Shown: positions 42,954-53,621, counted from the stretch's first letter. The stretch: DNA of 64,000 nt from Sediminicola sp035798135 (GCA_035798135.1 JAPFBR010000001.1:186001-250000), one strand, 5' to 3'. Translations and numbers: made by a program. Notes: generated by a model not told the origin, from the letters alone.

Positions 42954-45017
42954 TTAGGAAACTTTTACGTTTAAAAGATAATTGGATAAGTGCTGTCGCA
43001 ATTTTACCATGGAAATAGGTTTGGTGAAATACTCGTTCATTCCGAATGCAAGTGCTTTTTCTATGGTTTCCCGTGTTACATCGGCTGAAAAGCCAATGAT
43101 CACAAGTTCCTTATTGGTCTTACGTATGATCTTGGTGGCTTCCAACCCGTCCATCACGGGCATATGGATATCCATAAACACCAAGTCGTAAGCATTTTTT
43201 TGTACCTCTGCTACAGCCTGCAGACCGTCTGAGACGTATTGGGCCTTTATCCCCAATGATTCCAACGCCTTCTTGAGTACAATCACATTTATCTTATTGT
43301 CATCAACAATCAGGACTGAAGCGCCTTCTATATCATCATTTTTTTCAGTTGTAATATCAATTATCTTTTGTGCTTCTTGCTCACAATTCTCTAAGGGGAA
43401 CTGTAGGCTTATTTTAAACACTGTGCCGTTATTTGTTGAACTTTCCGCTGTAATTTGTCCCTTCATCAATTTCACCAAATTGTTGGTGATATATAGTCCA
43501 AGACCACTACCCTCGTGCTTTTTGTTAATCCCTGAGTCCACTTGGGTAAATCTATTGAAGATTGATTTCATTTTATTTTTGGGTATCCCAATTCCCGTAT
43601 CCCGGATTATAAGATCTACCAAAAGATTATTTTCATTGATCCTTTCGTTATAATTTATGTGAATACCACCGTTTTCTGTAAATTTCAAGGCATTTCGCAA
43701 GAGGTTGGTAATAATCTGACCGTATTTACCCATATCACCAATTCCGCAAATATAACTATTAACAGGAGCATCCAACTTTAAGTACAATCCTTTTTGTTCT
43801 ATACTTGGCCTATAGATGCTAATAATATTGGCAATTTCCTGAGCAGGTGAAAAAGGCTCTTTTTTGCAGATGCTTTTCCCTGATTCAATCTTGTCAATCT
43901 CTAATATATCATCTACCAAAAGCAATAATTTTTTAGACGAGATATCCATTAACAATAGATATTCCTTTAGTGAGCTCTTTATATTGGAAGATTTCAAAAC
44001 TTCTATGAAACCTAGAATAGCATTTAAAGGCGTCCTAATTTCATGACTCATATTGGACACGAATTCGGTTTTTGCCTTACTGGCTTTTTTAGCCTTTAGT
44101 TGTTCTGTTTTTAAATCGATGTTTAATTCACGGAGTTTTAATATGGACTCTTTATAGCGTTTATTCTCTGATCTCGAAGCTCTATAAAAATAAATCAGGG
44201 AACTGGTTAAAATGGAGAGCAACAACCCAAAGACAAAAGCGATAAACATGGTTTCCTTTCTATCTGCCAACATATCAATGTGTTTTGGCATAAGGGAAAA
44301 ACTCCATTGCTGTTGATCTAGGGAATCCATCATAAAAGTAGTATTGTACCTATACTCACTTTCAAATTCTGATGGTTTTGGAGAATTGTACGCATAAAAC
44401 GTTGTCCCGATCTCATCTTTAATTTCCACAGCATAGGCATCTAAATCGGTTGCCAATTGATTGAAGGGATTGGTGAAATCCATTCCAGCTGTAATTGTAC
44501 CTTGAAGCTTCCCGTCAAAATATACAGGTATATCCACCAAAAAGGCGTTTCCCCCTTGGGTCAAACCTACCCAAGAAGTAATATTGGTTTTGCTACTCTG
44601 ACTATGTTCTTTCCATTCTTCCGCCCTGTACAATTTAGAAATATCCAAACCAACAGCTGCTTCATTACCTTTTAATGGGGTTATCTTTCTGATGACCATT
44701 GTACTATCTATCCACTCCACAAATTTAAAGGAAGGATTCTGCTCCAATATGAGCTGTGCATCCTCTTCCCAATATTGAAAGTAACCGCCATTGGTCATTT
44801 CAATACGCTGTTTAAGGTTTTCCAACGCCTTAACACTGTTGGCTACTGAATTATAAAATTCTTGTGACCTCAGTTGGCCAGAAGTTTGAATTTCATTTCT
44901 TAATAAATCCTCTTGGGTCTTTAATGTTATGTTCCATAAAATAATGGCAACCACCATTAAGGACATAAAAACCAATAAGGGGACTATTAACTCTTTTTTC
45001 GAAAATTTATAAGACAT
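42954..45017 (-). CDS. Hybrid sensor histidine kinase / response regulator
   Basis: A 687-residue membrane sensor. It has an N-terminal helix (about 10-30), a periplasmic CHASE-like domain to about residue 250 (with IRKITPLKGNEAAVGLDIS), a second helix, a HisKA domain with the phosphorylated His in MSHEIRTPLNAILGF near 322, an HATPase with DTGIGIPKNKM and GSGLGLYI, and a receiver with VLIVDDNKIN and phospho-Asp in FMDIHMPVMDG near 615. No output domain or HPt is fused; an HPt-like protein occurs 14 kb away. Target unknown. ATG 45017 chosen over 45029. Confidence 0.9.
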   Translation of the reverse strand: MSYKFSKKELIVPLLVFMSLMVVAIILWNITLKTQEDLLRNEIQTSGQLRSQEFYNSVANSVKALENLKQRIEMTNGGYFQYWEEDAQLILEQNPSFKFVEWIDSTMVIRKITPLKGNEAAVGLDISKLYRAEEWKEHSQSSKTNITSWVGLTQGGNAFLVDIPVYFDGKLQGTITAGMDFTNPFNQLATDLDAYAVEIKDEIGTTFYAYNSPKPSEFESEYRYNTTFMMDSLDQQQWSFSLMPKHIDMLADRKETMFIAFVFGLLLSILTSSLIYFYRASRSENKRYKESILKLRELNIDLKTEQLKAKKASKAKTEFVSNMSHEIRTPLNAILGFIEVLKSSNIKSSLKEYLLLMDISSKKLLLLVDDILEIDKIESGKSICKKEPFSPAQEIANIISIYRPSIEQKGLYLKLDAPVNSYICGIGDMGKYGQIITNLLRNALKFTENGGIHINYNERINENNLLVDLIIRDTGIGIPKNKMKSIFNRFTQVDSGINKKHEGSGLGLYITNNLVKLMKGQITAESSTNNGTVFKISLQFPLENCEQEAQKIIDITTEKNDDIEGASVLIVDDNKINVIVLKKALESLGIKAQYVSDGLQAVAEVQKNAYDLVFMDIHMPVMDGLEATKIIRKTNKELVIIGFSADVTRETIEKALAFGMNEYFTKPISMVKLRQHLSNYLLNVKVS

Positions 45018-45029
45018 ATTAAGATGCAA

Positions 45030-45342
45030 TCAGGGGAACTAAATGCTGTTCAATTTTTAAAATTTTTTCTAATCACTAAAAACTATAACTAGTTGTAAGT
45101 TAATAAGTACACATAATTACTGCTTTAAACATCAATTATACTATAAAAATTACATTCTATATAGTTTTTGTTGTCAAATACACATTTATGTATGTAAGAA
45201 AAACCCTCTTTTTTAAATATTTAGCGCTTTGGCTCTTTTAATGTATTTATGTTGCCATTATATAATACACGAAAAAGGGGTAGCAAATCATGGTTTGCTA
45301 CCCCTTTTTTAATAAAAATACCTTGTAAATCGACTCCCCAGA
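45030..45342. other. 313-bp region between histidine kinase and ppc
   Basis: Contains the ppc terminator at its right end and, in the left 240 bp, very A+T-rich sequence that should hold the kinase promoter. I see no ORF or RNA gene and no exact TAnnTTTG box oriented towards the kinase. Confidence 0.5.
45272..45309 (-). terminator. Intrinsic terminator of ppc
   Basis: AAAAAGGGGTAGCAAA, loop TCATGG, TTTGCTACCCCTTTTTT: a 16-bp stem with T runs on both strands, 34 bp beyond the ppc stop. Probably bidirectional in form, but only ppc runs into it. Confidence 0.93.
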
Positions 45343-47892
45343 TTAAGCCGAGTTTCTACTTGCATTTATGTTTCCATAGAGAGATCTGGTCACTATCTTC
45401 TCATACAATACCTTATGGTCTGACCCTTGTCCTATTTTTTGAAGTGCATACTGTTGTATAACCAACAAAGGCAACACGATTGCTTCCCTTATTTTTATAG
45501 ATTCCCGGGAAACTGATTCCTCCTCCATTAAAATCTTGAAATCAGAAATCAAAAGAAGCATTTCTTTGGACAAAAGATATTCATCATAAAGGATATTCCA
45601 GAATTCTCCATATTCCTTATCATCCTTCATATAGCTTGTCAGTTCAAAATAACATTTGGACAAGGCCATCATACTATTTAGCATTAGCGCCTTGAAAAAG
45701 GGAACTTCTTGGAATAGCTTTTTAAGGTCGTTTAGTTGCCCTCTATCCTTTATGATCTTCATGGCAGTCCCTATTCCGAAATACCCAGGTACATTCTGTT
45801 TTAATTGGCTCCATGAACCAACAAAAGATATCGCTCTAAGATCGGTAAGCTCCAATTTTGCCTTGTTCCCTCTTTTTCCTGGCCTACTGCCGATATTGGC
45901 ATTGTTATAATATCTTAGGGTGCTCTTTTCTTCCAAGTAGGGCATAAATTTATCATGTTGCTTAAGGGCATCATATTTGGCAAAACTCAGGTCGGATAGT
46001 TCTTCCATCAACTGCCTCATCTCCTTGGATATTGAGTTTTCTTTGCCAAACAGGTCATTGGAAAGGCCTGCGGTCAATAACTGCTCACAGTTGTGCATAA
46101 ATAAGTCCTTGGTACCATAATTACTGGTAATGGTCTGGCCTTGGATGGTGAGCTGTATTTCATTATTGGCGATATTCTTGGTCTGTGCAGCATAAAAACG
46201 ATGGGTTTTACCGCCTCCACGCGCCGGTGGTCCGCCACGACCATCAAAAAATATGGCCTTTACATCCCTTTGTCCGCAAACGGCCGACAAATTTTCTTTG
46301 GTTTTAAAGATAGACCAGTTTGCCTTTACGTAGCCTCCATCTTTGGTGCCATCAGAAAAGCCGAGCATAATGGTCTGTTTATTATCTCTATTTCTAACGT
46401 GGGCCCTATATTCAGATAAATCGAACACCCCGTTCATGGTATCCTCGGAGGTGGCCATTCCGTTCATGGTCTCAAACAATGGCACAATATCAAAAGGTAT
46501 TTTACCTTCTTCCCAATCCCCGCACCATCTCAACAGCCCGTAAACGAAAAGTACGGAAAAGATATCTTCGGAATTGCTTATCGCATACCTATTGCACCCT
46601 TCCTCCCCATTTTTACTTTGAATATTTTTTAGTTGAGCTATATTCTCTATGGTATCCCGTACCAGGTCATCCTCAAAATTTTCGTGTTGTACTTTAATAT
46701 TTTTGTGCATTAATAGTTCTATCAATGCCGCTTCACTAAGTTCCTCCATACTTTCAGTGATAACCCCTTGTTGTTTCAAGATAGCCTCCACGGTATTCCT
46801 ATGCACACTATGGTCTTGCCTTATGTCCAATGTCGCGAAATGCGTTTTGAATATTTTGACCTTATCGATAACCTGGTCCAAATCCTTTAGGTACAAGGAA
46901 TTGTACTCCCGAACCAAAATTTCCCGAATTTGTATAAGAGGACCTATGATTTCTTCATACGCCATAACCTTTTTCACATTGAACATGGTATCATACAGTT
47001 TGCCCCTCAACTCATTGAGCAAATCCTGCAAATCTGTGAAACTCAGTTTTTGTTGCAGGGTCTTTATGTCGTGATAATAGCATTTCATCAGGGTTGTCCT
47101 AAGCTCATCGGCTACCTGATTGGTCATTGCAGCCGTAACAAAAGGGTTTCCGTCCCTATCCCCACCAGGCCAGAACCCCAACTTCATTATATTATGGTTG
47201 TTAAAATCCTGATTTTGTATATGTTCCTTGATATAGGAATATAGCTCCCCAATGGCATTGTAATAAACATTCCTTAAAATATGAATGATATTTTTTGCCT
47301 CTACCAAAGGGGTCGGCTTTTTGGCATTGATTAGAGAGGTAAGCCCCAACTGTTGAAGGGTAACATCTATCTCATTGATCTTATTATCCACAATCAATGA
47401 TCTTAGGTTGTCCATAATATCCAATACAGCTGGGGTATAAAACTGTGTAGGATGGGCAGTCAATACAATTCGCGCACTAAAAGTGGACAACTTTTCGGAT
47501 ATCTCGTCCCAACTTTTATTTTTTTCCACCATTTGGACGTAATCCTTTATCGTGGAGGAGTTACTATGTTCCTGTAATTTCGGAAAGGCGGCATCTTCCA
47601 CACTATCGTATAAAACTACTTGGCGTTCCACATATTGAATAACACTGAACATGAAATCGATTCTGTCTTTTTCCGAATCTATGTTGGCATAGTTCTGAAA
47701 AAAAGCATCCAAAATTTCCAATGGATTTTTACCCGATTTAAGTCCTTTGTCGGCTTGATGCATCAAGAGCGGGATCAACATCCCAATATTCTCAATGTTC
47801 GTATAAGGCAAACTTAGAAATAGGCTGTTATATATATTGAATTTGTTATGGACAGATTTTTTAAATTCTTCTATTCGTTCCAATTTTGGCAT
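45343..47892 (-). CDS. ppc: Phosphoenolpyruvate carboxylase
   Basis: Carboxylates PEP to oxaloacetate to refill the TCA cycle. The 849-residue protein has the catalytic His in LTAHPTQF near 147-154, GFWPGGDRDGNPFV near 241-254, IFFDGRGGPPARGGG near 540-554 and RPGKRGNKAKLELTDLRAI near 665-683. It is slightly shorter than the E. coli enzyme (883 residues). The usual C-terminal NTG anchor is replaced by a short NASRNSA tail, so allosteric behaviour may differ. Single gene with a strong terminator. Confidence 0.95.
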   Translation of the reverse strand: MPKLERIEEFKKSVHNKFNIYNSLFLSLPYTNIENIGMLIPLLMHQADKGLKSGKNPLEILDAFFQNYANIDSEKDRIDFMFSVIQYVERQVVLYDSVEDAAFPKLQEHSNSSTIKDYVQMVEKNKSWDEISEKLSTFSARIVLTAHPTQFYTPAVLDIMDNLRSLIVDNKINEIDVTLQQLGLTSLINAKKPTPLVEAKNIIHILRNVYYNAIGELYSYIKEHIQNQDFNNHNIMKLGFWPGGDRDGNPFVTAAMTNQVADELRTTLMKCYYHDIKTLQQKLSFTDLQDLLNELRGKLYDTMFNVKKVMAYEEIIGPLIQIREILVREYNSLYLKDLDQVIDKVKIFKTHFATLDIRQDHSVHRNTVEAILKQQGVITESMEELSEAALIELLMHKNIKVQHENFEDDLVRDTIENIAQLKNIQSKNGEEGCNRYAISNSEDIFSVLFVYGLLRWCGDWEEGKIPFDIVPLFETMNGMATSEDTMNGVFDLSEYRAHVRNRDNKQTIMLGFSDGTKDGGYVKANWSIFKTKENLSAVCGQRDVKAIFFDGRGGPPARGGGKTHRFYAAQTKNIANNEIQLTIQGQTITSNYGTKDLFMHNCEQLLTAGLSNDLFGKENSISKEMRQLMEELSDLSFAKYDALKQHDKFMPYLEEKSTLRYYNNANIGSRPGKRGNKAKLELTDLRAISFVGSWSQLKQNVPGYFGIGTAMKIIKDRGQLNDLKKLFQEVPFFKALMLNSMMALSKCYFELTSYMKDDKEYGEFWNILYDEYLLSKEMLLLISDFKILMEEESVSRESIKIREAIVLPLLVIQQYALQKIGQGSDHKVLYEKIVTRSLYGNINASRNSA

Positions 47893-48140
47893 AGCTTCTT
47901 AATTATGATTTGTGTATTGTTTTTTCCATCGCAAATGGAAAATAAATTTCGACTGATAAATATCGGTATAATTCTATTATAGGGAATGGAAATGATAGCA
48001 AATAACAAAATTCTACTGTAACACCACAAAACTAACGCACTTCACAACTATAATTTCTCCACTTCGTATAATGGAAATATATTTACTATGTATTTAGTTA
48101 TAGAGTTAATTTTTTCATTTTCATATAGTGTTCTCGTAAA

Positions 48141-48174
48141 AGGGCCTTTGTCGTTAAGATAAAGGCCTTTTTTA
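48141..48174 (-). terminator. Intrinsic terminator of the CIA30-like gene
   Basis: On the minus strand AAAAGGCCTTT, loop ATCTTAACGAC, AAAGGCC, then a C and T run. It lies 15 bp after the stop codon. Confidence 0.8.
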
Positions 48175-48188
48175 ATGGTATAAACTTT

Positions 48189-48740
48189 TTATCGTAACTC
48201 TATTTTGTCAATTTCCACCATGAAATCCTCTGCCCTTTTATTTCCAATAAGAATACTGATGGATTCCATGGTCATCACTGGATAATTGGGCATATCCAAC
48301 TTTCTGCCCCTGAACCAGGGCGTCATTTCTTCCAAGATGAGCTCCAATGTCTGCCATTGACCCGTAGTATTAAATTTTGCTATATAACTGTAATAGTCTT
48401 CGTTCTTGGATTTGATCCTAAACTGATAGTACTTTCCATCCCCTTTAAGTCTAATCACACATTTGGAATATCCCTTTACGCTTACTGTCTTCATTTGATA
48501 GCGTACCGATGAGAATCCTCCATTATTTTCCAGTGAAACACGGCCTTCAAAAACACCATGACCTTCCGAATTGATAGAAATTGCACCAGAAGACCGGCCA
48601 CCCATGACCACATCATCCATAACGGTCCACTCGGAAAGGTTGCTATTTTTATTAAAATCAAATATCACAAAAGGATTTATCATAAACTGAAATAAACTAA
48701 TTAGGACAAGGACCATATATCTGTTGGAAAAAAATACCAT
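48189..48740 (-). CDS. CIA30-family protein
   Basis: A 183-residue protein with an N-terminal hydrophobic signal (MVLVLISLFQFMINPF) and a CIA30-type beta-sandwich: FDFNKNSNLSEWTVMDDVVMGGRSSG near 28-53 and the KGDGKYYQFRIK strand near 106. In eukaryotes CIA30 is a complex I assembly factor; bacterial members resemble carbohydrate-binding jelly rolls, and their role is unknown. I start at ATG 48740, where the hydrophobic signal begins, rather than the longer frame from 48800. Confidence 0.75.
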   Translation of the reverse strand: MVFFSNRYMVLVLISLFQFMINPFVIFDFNKNSNLSEWTVMDDVVMGGRSSGAISINSEGHGVFEGRVSLENNGGFSSVRYQMKTVSVKGYSKCVIRLKGDGKYYQFRIKSKNEDYYSYIAKFNTTGQWQTLELILEEMTPWFRGRKLDMPNYPVMTMESISILIGNKRAEDFMVEIDKIELR

Positions 48741-48916
48741 AATTATCGCTTCAGTATATTCTATTGAGGAATAGGGCACCCTACAAATTCCAGAAACCAA
48801 TAACTACTCATGATCTACCACTTGCACCCAATATTCATTAAGTCAATACCATTGACGCCAATTTCAATAGGAGTTTCCTTTTATGACTTGTATACGGTTC
48901 AGAGATCCGTTTTATT

Positions 48917-49804
48917 TTATTGGAGTTTTTCCTTGAAAAAATCCATGGTTCTTCCCCAAGCTAAATTTGCTGCCGCTTCATCATACCTAGGAGTGGTATT
49001 GTTGTGAAAGCCATGATTCACTTCAGGATAGAAATACGCGGTATGTTCAATATTGTTTTCCTTCAACACTTTCTCGTACGCAGGCCATCCTGCATTGACC
49101 CTTTCGTCCAATCCGGCATATTGGAGCATTATCGGGGCACTTATCAGTGCAGCCTCTTCATCTGAAGGTTGCCCTCCATAGAAAGGCACGGCAGCAGCAA
49201 GGGAAGGAACCTTAACTGCCATCATATTCGCAATCCATCCTCCAAAACAAAATCCGACCACACCTACTTTCCCGTTGCAATCATCCCGCGTCATCAAATA
49301 TTCGTAGGCCGCAATAAAGTCCTCCAACATCTCATTGCGGTCTCGCTCCCTTTGCATAGCCCTGCCCTCATCATCATTTCCAGGATAACCTCCCAATGGT
49401 GACAAGGCATCGGGAGCCAAAGTGATAAAGCCTTCCAATGCCGCTCTTCGCCCCACATCCTCAATATAAGGATTAAGACCCCTATTCTCATGGACCACGA
49501 TAATCCCCGGTAATTTTTCTTTTGTATCCACGGGCTTGGACAACAATCCTTTAATAGCGCCACCCCCTTTGGGAGAATCATAGGTGATGTAATCCGATTG
49601 TAATCTTGGATCGTTTGGCTTCACTAAAATGGAATCGATATAATTGGGCATCATAAAACTCAATAGGGAAGGAATGGTTATACCTCCTACCGCATAAAGG
49701 GACAGCTTCTCCATAAATTGCCTTCTTTCAATTTTATTATGGGCATAGTCGTCGTATAGATCAAAAACCTCTTGTTTGATATTCTCTTTGGTCAACTTTT
49801 TCAT
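48917..49804 (-). CDS. Dienelactone hydrolase family protein
   Basis: A 295-residue alpha/beta hydrolase with an N-terminal RRQFMEKLSLYAVGGITIP segment resembling a twin-arginine export signal (near residues 22-40). The nucleophile is Cys in GFCFGGWIAN near 180-189, as in dienelactone hydrolases, with the Asp in YAGLDERVNAGW and the His in EVNHGFHNNT. The nucleophile motif GxCxGG is intact. Substrate unknown. It starts 32 bp after the mscS gene ends and may be co-transcribed with it. Confidence 0.85.
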   Translation of the reverse strand: MKKLTKENIKQEVFDLYDDYAHNKIERRQFMEKLSLYAVGGITIPSLLSFMMPNYIDSILVKPNDPRLQSDYITYDSPKGGGAIKGLLSKPVDTKEKLPGIIVVHENRGLNPYIEDVGRRAALEGFITLAPDALSPLGGYPGNDDEGRAMQRERDRNEMLEDFIAAYEYLMTRDDCNGKVGVVGFCFGGWIANMMAVKVPSLAAAVPFYGGQPSDEEAALISAPIMLQYAGLDERVNAGWPAYEKVLKENNIEHTAYFYPEVNHGFHNNTTPRYDEAAANLAWGRTMDFFKEKLQ

Positions 49805-49836
49805 AACCTTGCTTTTTTAATATTAATACTTTTAGT

Positions 49837-50694
49837 TTATCCTTGGTCAATTCCTTTGGTAGCGGGATTTGATTTAAGGTATACATCCATTTGGGGAAAG
49901 GGAATGGTAATTTGATGCTCTTGAAATTTTCGATTGATAATTCTACGAATATCGCTTTTGGCCTTTCCTATCCTAAATATGCTCTGGCTAAAAAACAATA
50001 ATTCAAAATCCAAGGACGAGTTTCCAAAATTCATCAACCGTGCCTCCACTAATTCTCGGGCATACACATCAGGGTGCTCAAAGGCACTTTCCTCCAAAAT
50101 TTTTATAACCAGATCCACGTCGCTCCCATACGCTACCCCCACGTCAATTCTGAACCTAGACTTATCGGATTGATGGCTCCAATTGATCACTTTACTGTTC
50201 GTGATCAGAGAATTGGGGAGGATAATGGAAATATCATCCCTATTTAGGGCCTTTGAAGTACGCAACCCGATACTTTGAATTTTAACCACATCTCCATCCA
50301 CTTCCAAGACATCATCTACCTTAATGGAACGTTCGGAGAGCAAAATTATACCGGACAATATATCATTAAATGTTTGCTGTAACCCCAATCCAATACCCAC
50401 CAACAAGGCCGCGGAACCAGCTAACAAAATGGTCACCTTTACGCCTATATTTTCCAATAGAAATGCAATAGCTATGATCCATATGACATATTTCATCATC
50501 TGGTACAGGGCATAACTGCTTCCATGGTCCAATTTGTTCAATTTGGATTTTCGAGCAAGTCCTTTTTTTACGAGCCAAAGAATCAATCTAGCTACTACCA
50601 ATATTAAAAATACAGTAACCAGTTTAGAAACTCTTACAGTATAATCCCCGATAGTAAAAATTTCAAATTCCAAAATTTTATTAATAGTTTCCAT
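49837..50694 (-). CDS. Small-conductance mechanosensitive channel family protein (MscS)
   Basis: A 285-residue inner-membrane channel with helices near 20-40, 65-85 and a pore helix 90-118 (ILLAGSAALLVGIGLGLQQTFNDILSGIILL) rich in Gly/Ala, followed by the beta domain FVEGDVVKIQSIGLRTSK-like (DDVLEVDGDVVKIQSIG). It releases solutes on sudden dilution. With nhaD and kup it adds to the ion and osmotic set of this window, though it is far from them. Confidence 0.9.
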   Translation of the reverse strand: METINKILEFEIFTIGDYTVRVSKLVTVFLILVVARLILWLVKKGLARKSKLNKLDHGSSYALYQMMKYVIWIIAIAFLLENIGVKVTILLAGSAALLVGIGLGLQQTFNDILSGIILLSERSIKVDDVLEVDGDVVKIQSIGLRTSKALNRDDISIILPNSLITNSKVINWSHQSDKSRFRIDVGVAYGSDVDLVIKILEESAFEHPDVYARELVEARLMNFGNSSLDFELLFFSQSIFRIGKAKSDIRRIINRKFQEHQITIPFPQMDVYLKSNPATKGIDQG

Positions 50695-50853
50695 TTAATC
50701 TTCTTCTGATAAAACTGATTATTAAATTCAATTGAACTGCAAATTCCGCCCTCTATAAATATAAGGATTTCCCAAATGGAGTGGTTTATAAATTTACGGC
50801 CCTTTGGCAACACTCTTATCGTGTGTGATACGGATAGATTCAAATTGTAGCGA

Positions 50854-53244
50854 CTATTTAACTTGGGGCTGCAAACGTGTTTTGGTTACGGCTACGGAAT
50901 CAATTTTACTTCGTGAATAAAATACCGGAAAATATTGATCCTTTGCCCAAGGCTCAAACAAATTACTATAGAAAGGACTTTCTGGATTACCAGATTGACC
51001 GGGCCCATTGGTGCCAATGGCCGCATCCCAATTGCCGGTATTGATAATCATCCGAAAGGAAGCACCGCTACTTTGCCTGTTATTGGATCCAGTAGAACCT
51101 GGAGTAAAGGAATTACCCCCTCTTGGTAAGGGACCCAGATCCAACTTTGATTTTGTTTCTTCATTGACCACACCGCCCAAAGAGTGGGCCATATAGGTGT
51201 GTTTAAATTTTTCTTGGCCATATGCCCATTGGGCCATATCCATACCTAAAGTTCCCTCCAAATAAGCAATACCATTGCTGAAGGCCTTAAGAAGAAATCT
51301 ATTTCTACCTAAATTGGGATCGGCACCAAATCTGGTATCCGGACTTACCATCCAATCGACCACCTTTTTCATTTGGATATAATCAATTAGTCCTTTACCT
51401 GCCATGGGGATAAAGGTTTCATTAGCAAGTTTTCTAAGTTGGTTTTCGAAAGCCACATAAATTGACGCTTCCACAGATGAAGCTTCCAATTTATAATCCC
51501 ACTGTATAAGTTTGTCCCTTGCCTCCTTGGTTTTTCCGCTCATGGGTAAAACTGCCAGTAAGGGAACCAGCGTCCTTGCAGGGATGGAGAGATAATCTAC
51601 CTGTAGGGCCTTCATATCGCCCATATTCATTTTTGTTCCTGACGTTAATACTTCATTGACCCTGTCTCCTCTGTAGGGATCCGCCCAAGAAAAGCCAATG
51701 GCATTCCAATGGTCGTAATTATTAGGAGTGACACTCTGATTGGCAGTTGCGATAAATCCACTGGTAGGATTAAGGGCATTAGGTTTTTGAACAATGGGCA
51801 AATATCCATCCCATTCATAACGACCATCGCCAGGTACCGGGACCATGCCACTGAAATTATTCCTAACCGGGGCTATTCCAACGGCCTGCCAGCCAATATT
51901 TCCTTTTTTATCGGCCCAGACCATGTTTTCACCAGGAATATGACTGTAATTACAGGCTTCCCTAAATTCTTCCCATGTTTTAGCTTGGTCCATTCGCAAA
52001 GAGGCCAAATAAGGTGATCCCCCTGGCTCTAGCCAAGCACAACGGACGGCATAGGCCGTGTTATTCTTCTCATCGGAAAAAACTACAGGCCCGTGTTGTG
52101 TATATTTCAGTTTGACTTTTACATCTTCTTGTCCCTTCACTTTAATGGTTTCTGAAACAACGGTCATATCCACCCATTGCTCATTGTACTTGTACTGGTT
52201 GGAATTTTCTGGATTCAATTCATAAACGTACAGGTCCTCTCCGTCAGTTTCGAAAACCGTGAGACCCCAAGAGCCATATTCATTGTGCCCAATGGAAATA
52301 CCAGGAATTTCAGGCTCTCCTCCTCCGATCACATTCCATCCCGGTGCTACCAAATGTGCCATATATCGCAAAGAAGGTACCGCAATGGTTCTATGGGGAT
52401 CGTTTGCCATGTAGGTATTACCGTCTTCCATCAACGATCCGCTGACCACCCAGTTGTTACTTCCAATGGACCGGGGATCTTCCTTCTCCATTTTAGGCGT
52501 CAGCATTGCTGTTTCATATGCCAAATTTTTATAAGCTGGCTGTACATCACTTTCCTGGAAGGCAACAGGTTTTCTATAGGCCTTATAGAGTTCCAGAATA
52601 TTCTGAAATAGGGGTTCCTTATCAAGACTTGGGTCCAGATCAATCGCGGGATCTTTTGGATGGAACCAGGATAGGTCCTTTACCGTGGCCGATCCCAGCT
52701 TGGCAACGGCTCGTCCTATTTGTAGTTCCTCCTCAATATTTCCCAAAAGGCCCTGATGTCTAGAAATGACTACCTCTGGGGTCCATTTTTCGGGTTTTAT
52801 GTTCAAGATTTGAAATTCAATGGGCAACTGTTCTGGTGTTTTTAGAATTTCTTCAATATAAGCATTCACCCCATCCGAATAGGCTGTAATAATTTCTGTC
52901 CCATCGTTATGATAATGGTTCATTTCTTGGGTCATATCCCCACGATATTTAAAGAGTCGGGTTCCTATATCACGTTTCAATTCCCTTTCACCTAGAATTT
53001 CCGCAACGGTCCCCGTAGCCTGTCGCCTCCAAATCTCAAATTGGAAAAGGCGGTCCTTGACGGCAGCATACCCTTGGGCAAAAAAGAGGTCGTGCTGGTT
53101 TTTGGCATAAATGTGGTTGATGCCCCATTCATCCCGAACCAATTCTACTGGTTCTTGTAGACCGGAGACAAACAATTTATCATGATCGGAGGAGGTACAG
53201 GAAAAAAGGAGGAGCGCAATTAATAGGAATGAAAAGGTTTTCAT
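50854..53244 (-). CDS. Penicillin acylase family protein (lipoprotein)
   Basis: A 796-residue Ntn-hydrolase precursor. It has a lipoprotein signal (LLLFSCTSSD, Cys16), then the alpha-chain region (VELVRDEWGINHIYAKNQHD), the autocleavage site before Ser in RSIGSNNWVVSG near 260, and the beta chain with GFIATANQSVTPNNYDHW near 500. Family members cleave amide side chains, including N-acyl-homoserine lactones and penicillins; the natural substrate here is unknown. It would be anchored to the envelope. It stands alone. Confidence 0.9.
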   Translation of the reverse strand: MKTFSFLLIALLLFSCTSSDHDKLFVSGLQEPVELVRDEWGINHIYAKNQHDLFFAQGYAAVKDRLFQFEIWRRQATGTVAEILGERELKRDIGTRLFKYRGDMTQEMNHYHNDGTEIITAYSDGVNAYIEEILKTPEQLPIEFQILNIKPEKWTPEVVISRHQGLLGNIEEELQIGRAVAKLGSATVKDLSWFHPKDPAIDLDPSLDKEPLFQNILELYKAYRKPVAFQESDVQPAYKNLAYETAMLTPKMEKEDPRSIGSNNWVVSGSLMEDGNTYMANDPHRTIAVPSLRYMAHLVAPGWNVIGGGEPEIPGISIGHNEYGSWGLTVFETDGEDLYVYELNPENSNQYKYNEQWVDMTVVSETIKVKGQEDVKVKLKYTQHGPVVFSDEKNNTAYAVRCAWLEPGGSPYLASLRMDQAKTWEEFREACNYSHIPGENMVWADKKGNIGWQAVGIAPVRNNFSGMVPVPGDGRYEWDGYLPIVQKPNALNPTSGFIATANQSVTPNNYDHWNAIGFSWADPYRGDRVNEVLTSGTKMNMGDMKALQVDYLSIPARTLVPLLAVLPMSGKTKEARDKLIQWDYKLEASSVEASIYVAFENQLRKLANETFIPMAGKGLIDYIQMKKVVDWMVSPDTRFGADPNLGRNRFLLKAFSNGIAYLEGTLGMDMAQWAYGQEKFKHTYMAHSLGGVVNEETKSKLDLGPLPRGGNSFTPGSTGSNNRQSSGASFRMIINTGNWDAAIGTNGPGQSGNPESPFYSNLFEPWAKDQYFPVFYSRSKIDSVAVTKTRLQPQVK

Positions 53245-53372
53245 ATTTTATGGGTTGGAATTGGTTTGGCAATAAAAGCAATGGCTAGACCATTACCTCT
53301 TAAAGTTACTTAATTTTCCAAACCTAAAACGCAATTGCGTATCTGAAGATCCAATTTTTACCGCTTCTATTG

Positions 53373-53621
53373 TTAAAAGTACAATTCCTTGAAAAATTGG
53401 ATTCTACTTCCGGGCATGATCATTTTCCAAATATCCTTTTTAAAGATGATCTGTTTATCATATAAGCGTTTTCCGTCTGTAAAGGTTCTGTAGATGAAAG
53501 CATAAAAGAAAAGGAATCCAACAAAAGCATAACCACTGAGGATTGCTGTCCGATGCAACATAATCAGTGCGCCTAGGGGAACTAGGATAATCAGGTAATA
53601 AAGAATACTATTTTCAAGCAT
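53373..53621 (-). CDS. Small two-helix membrane protein
   Basis: An 82-residue protein with two membrane helices (about 5-22 and 30-46) and a basic C-terminal tail (KRLYDKQIIFKKDIWKMIMP) rich in aromatic residues. No named family is visible. It is the last of three small envelope-type genes in one orientation (with 53695-53853 and 53860-54204), spaced 73 and 6 bp apart, which may form a small operon. Confidence 0.5.
   Translation of the reverse strand: MLENSILYYLIILVPLGALIMLHRTAILSGYAFVGFLFFYAFIYRTFTDGKRLYDKQIIFKKDIWKMIMPGSRIQFFKELYF

Noticed and set aside
48740..48800. Longer start for the CIA30-like gene
   Set aside because: The extra 20 residues have no secretion character, whereas from ATG 48740 a signal-like hydrophobic segment follows directly.
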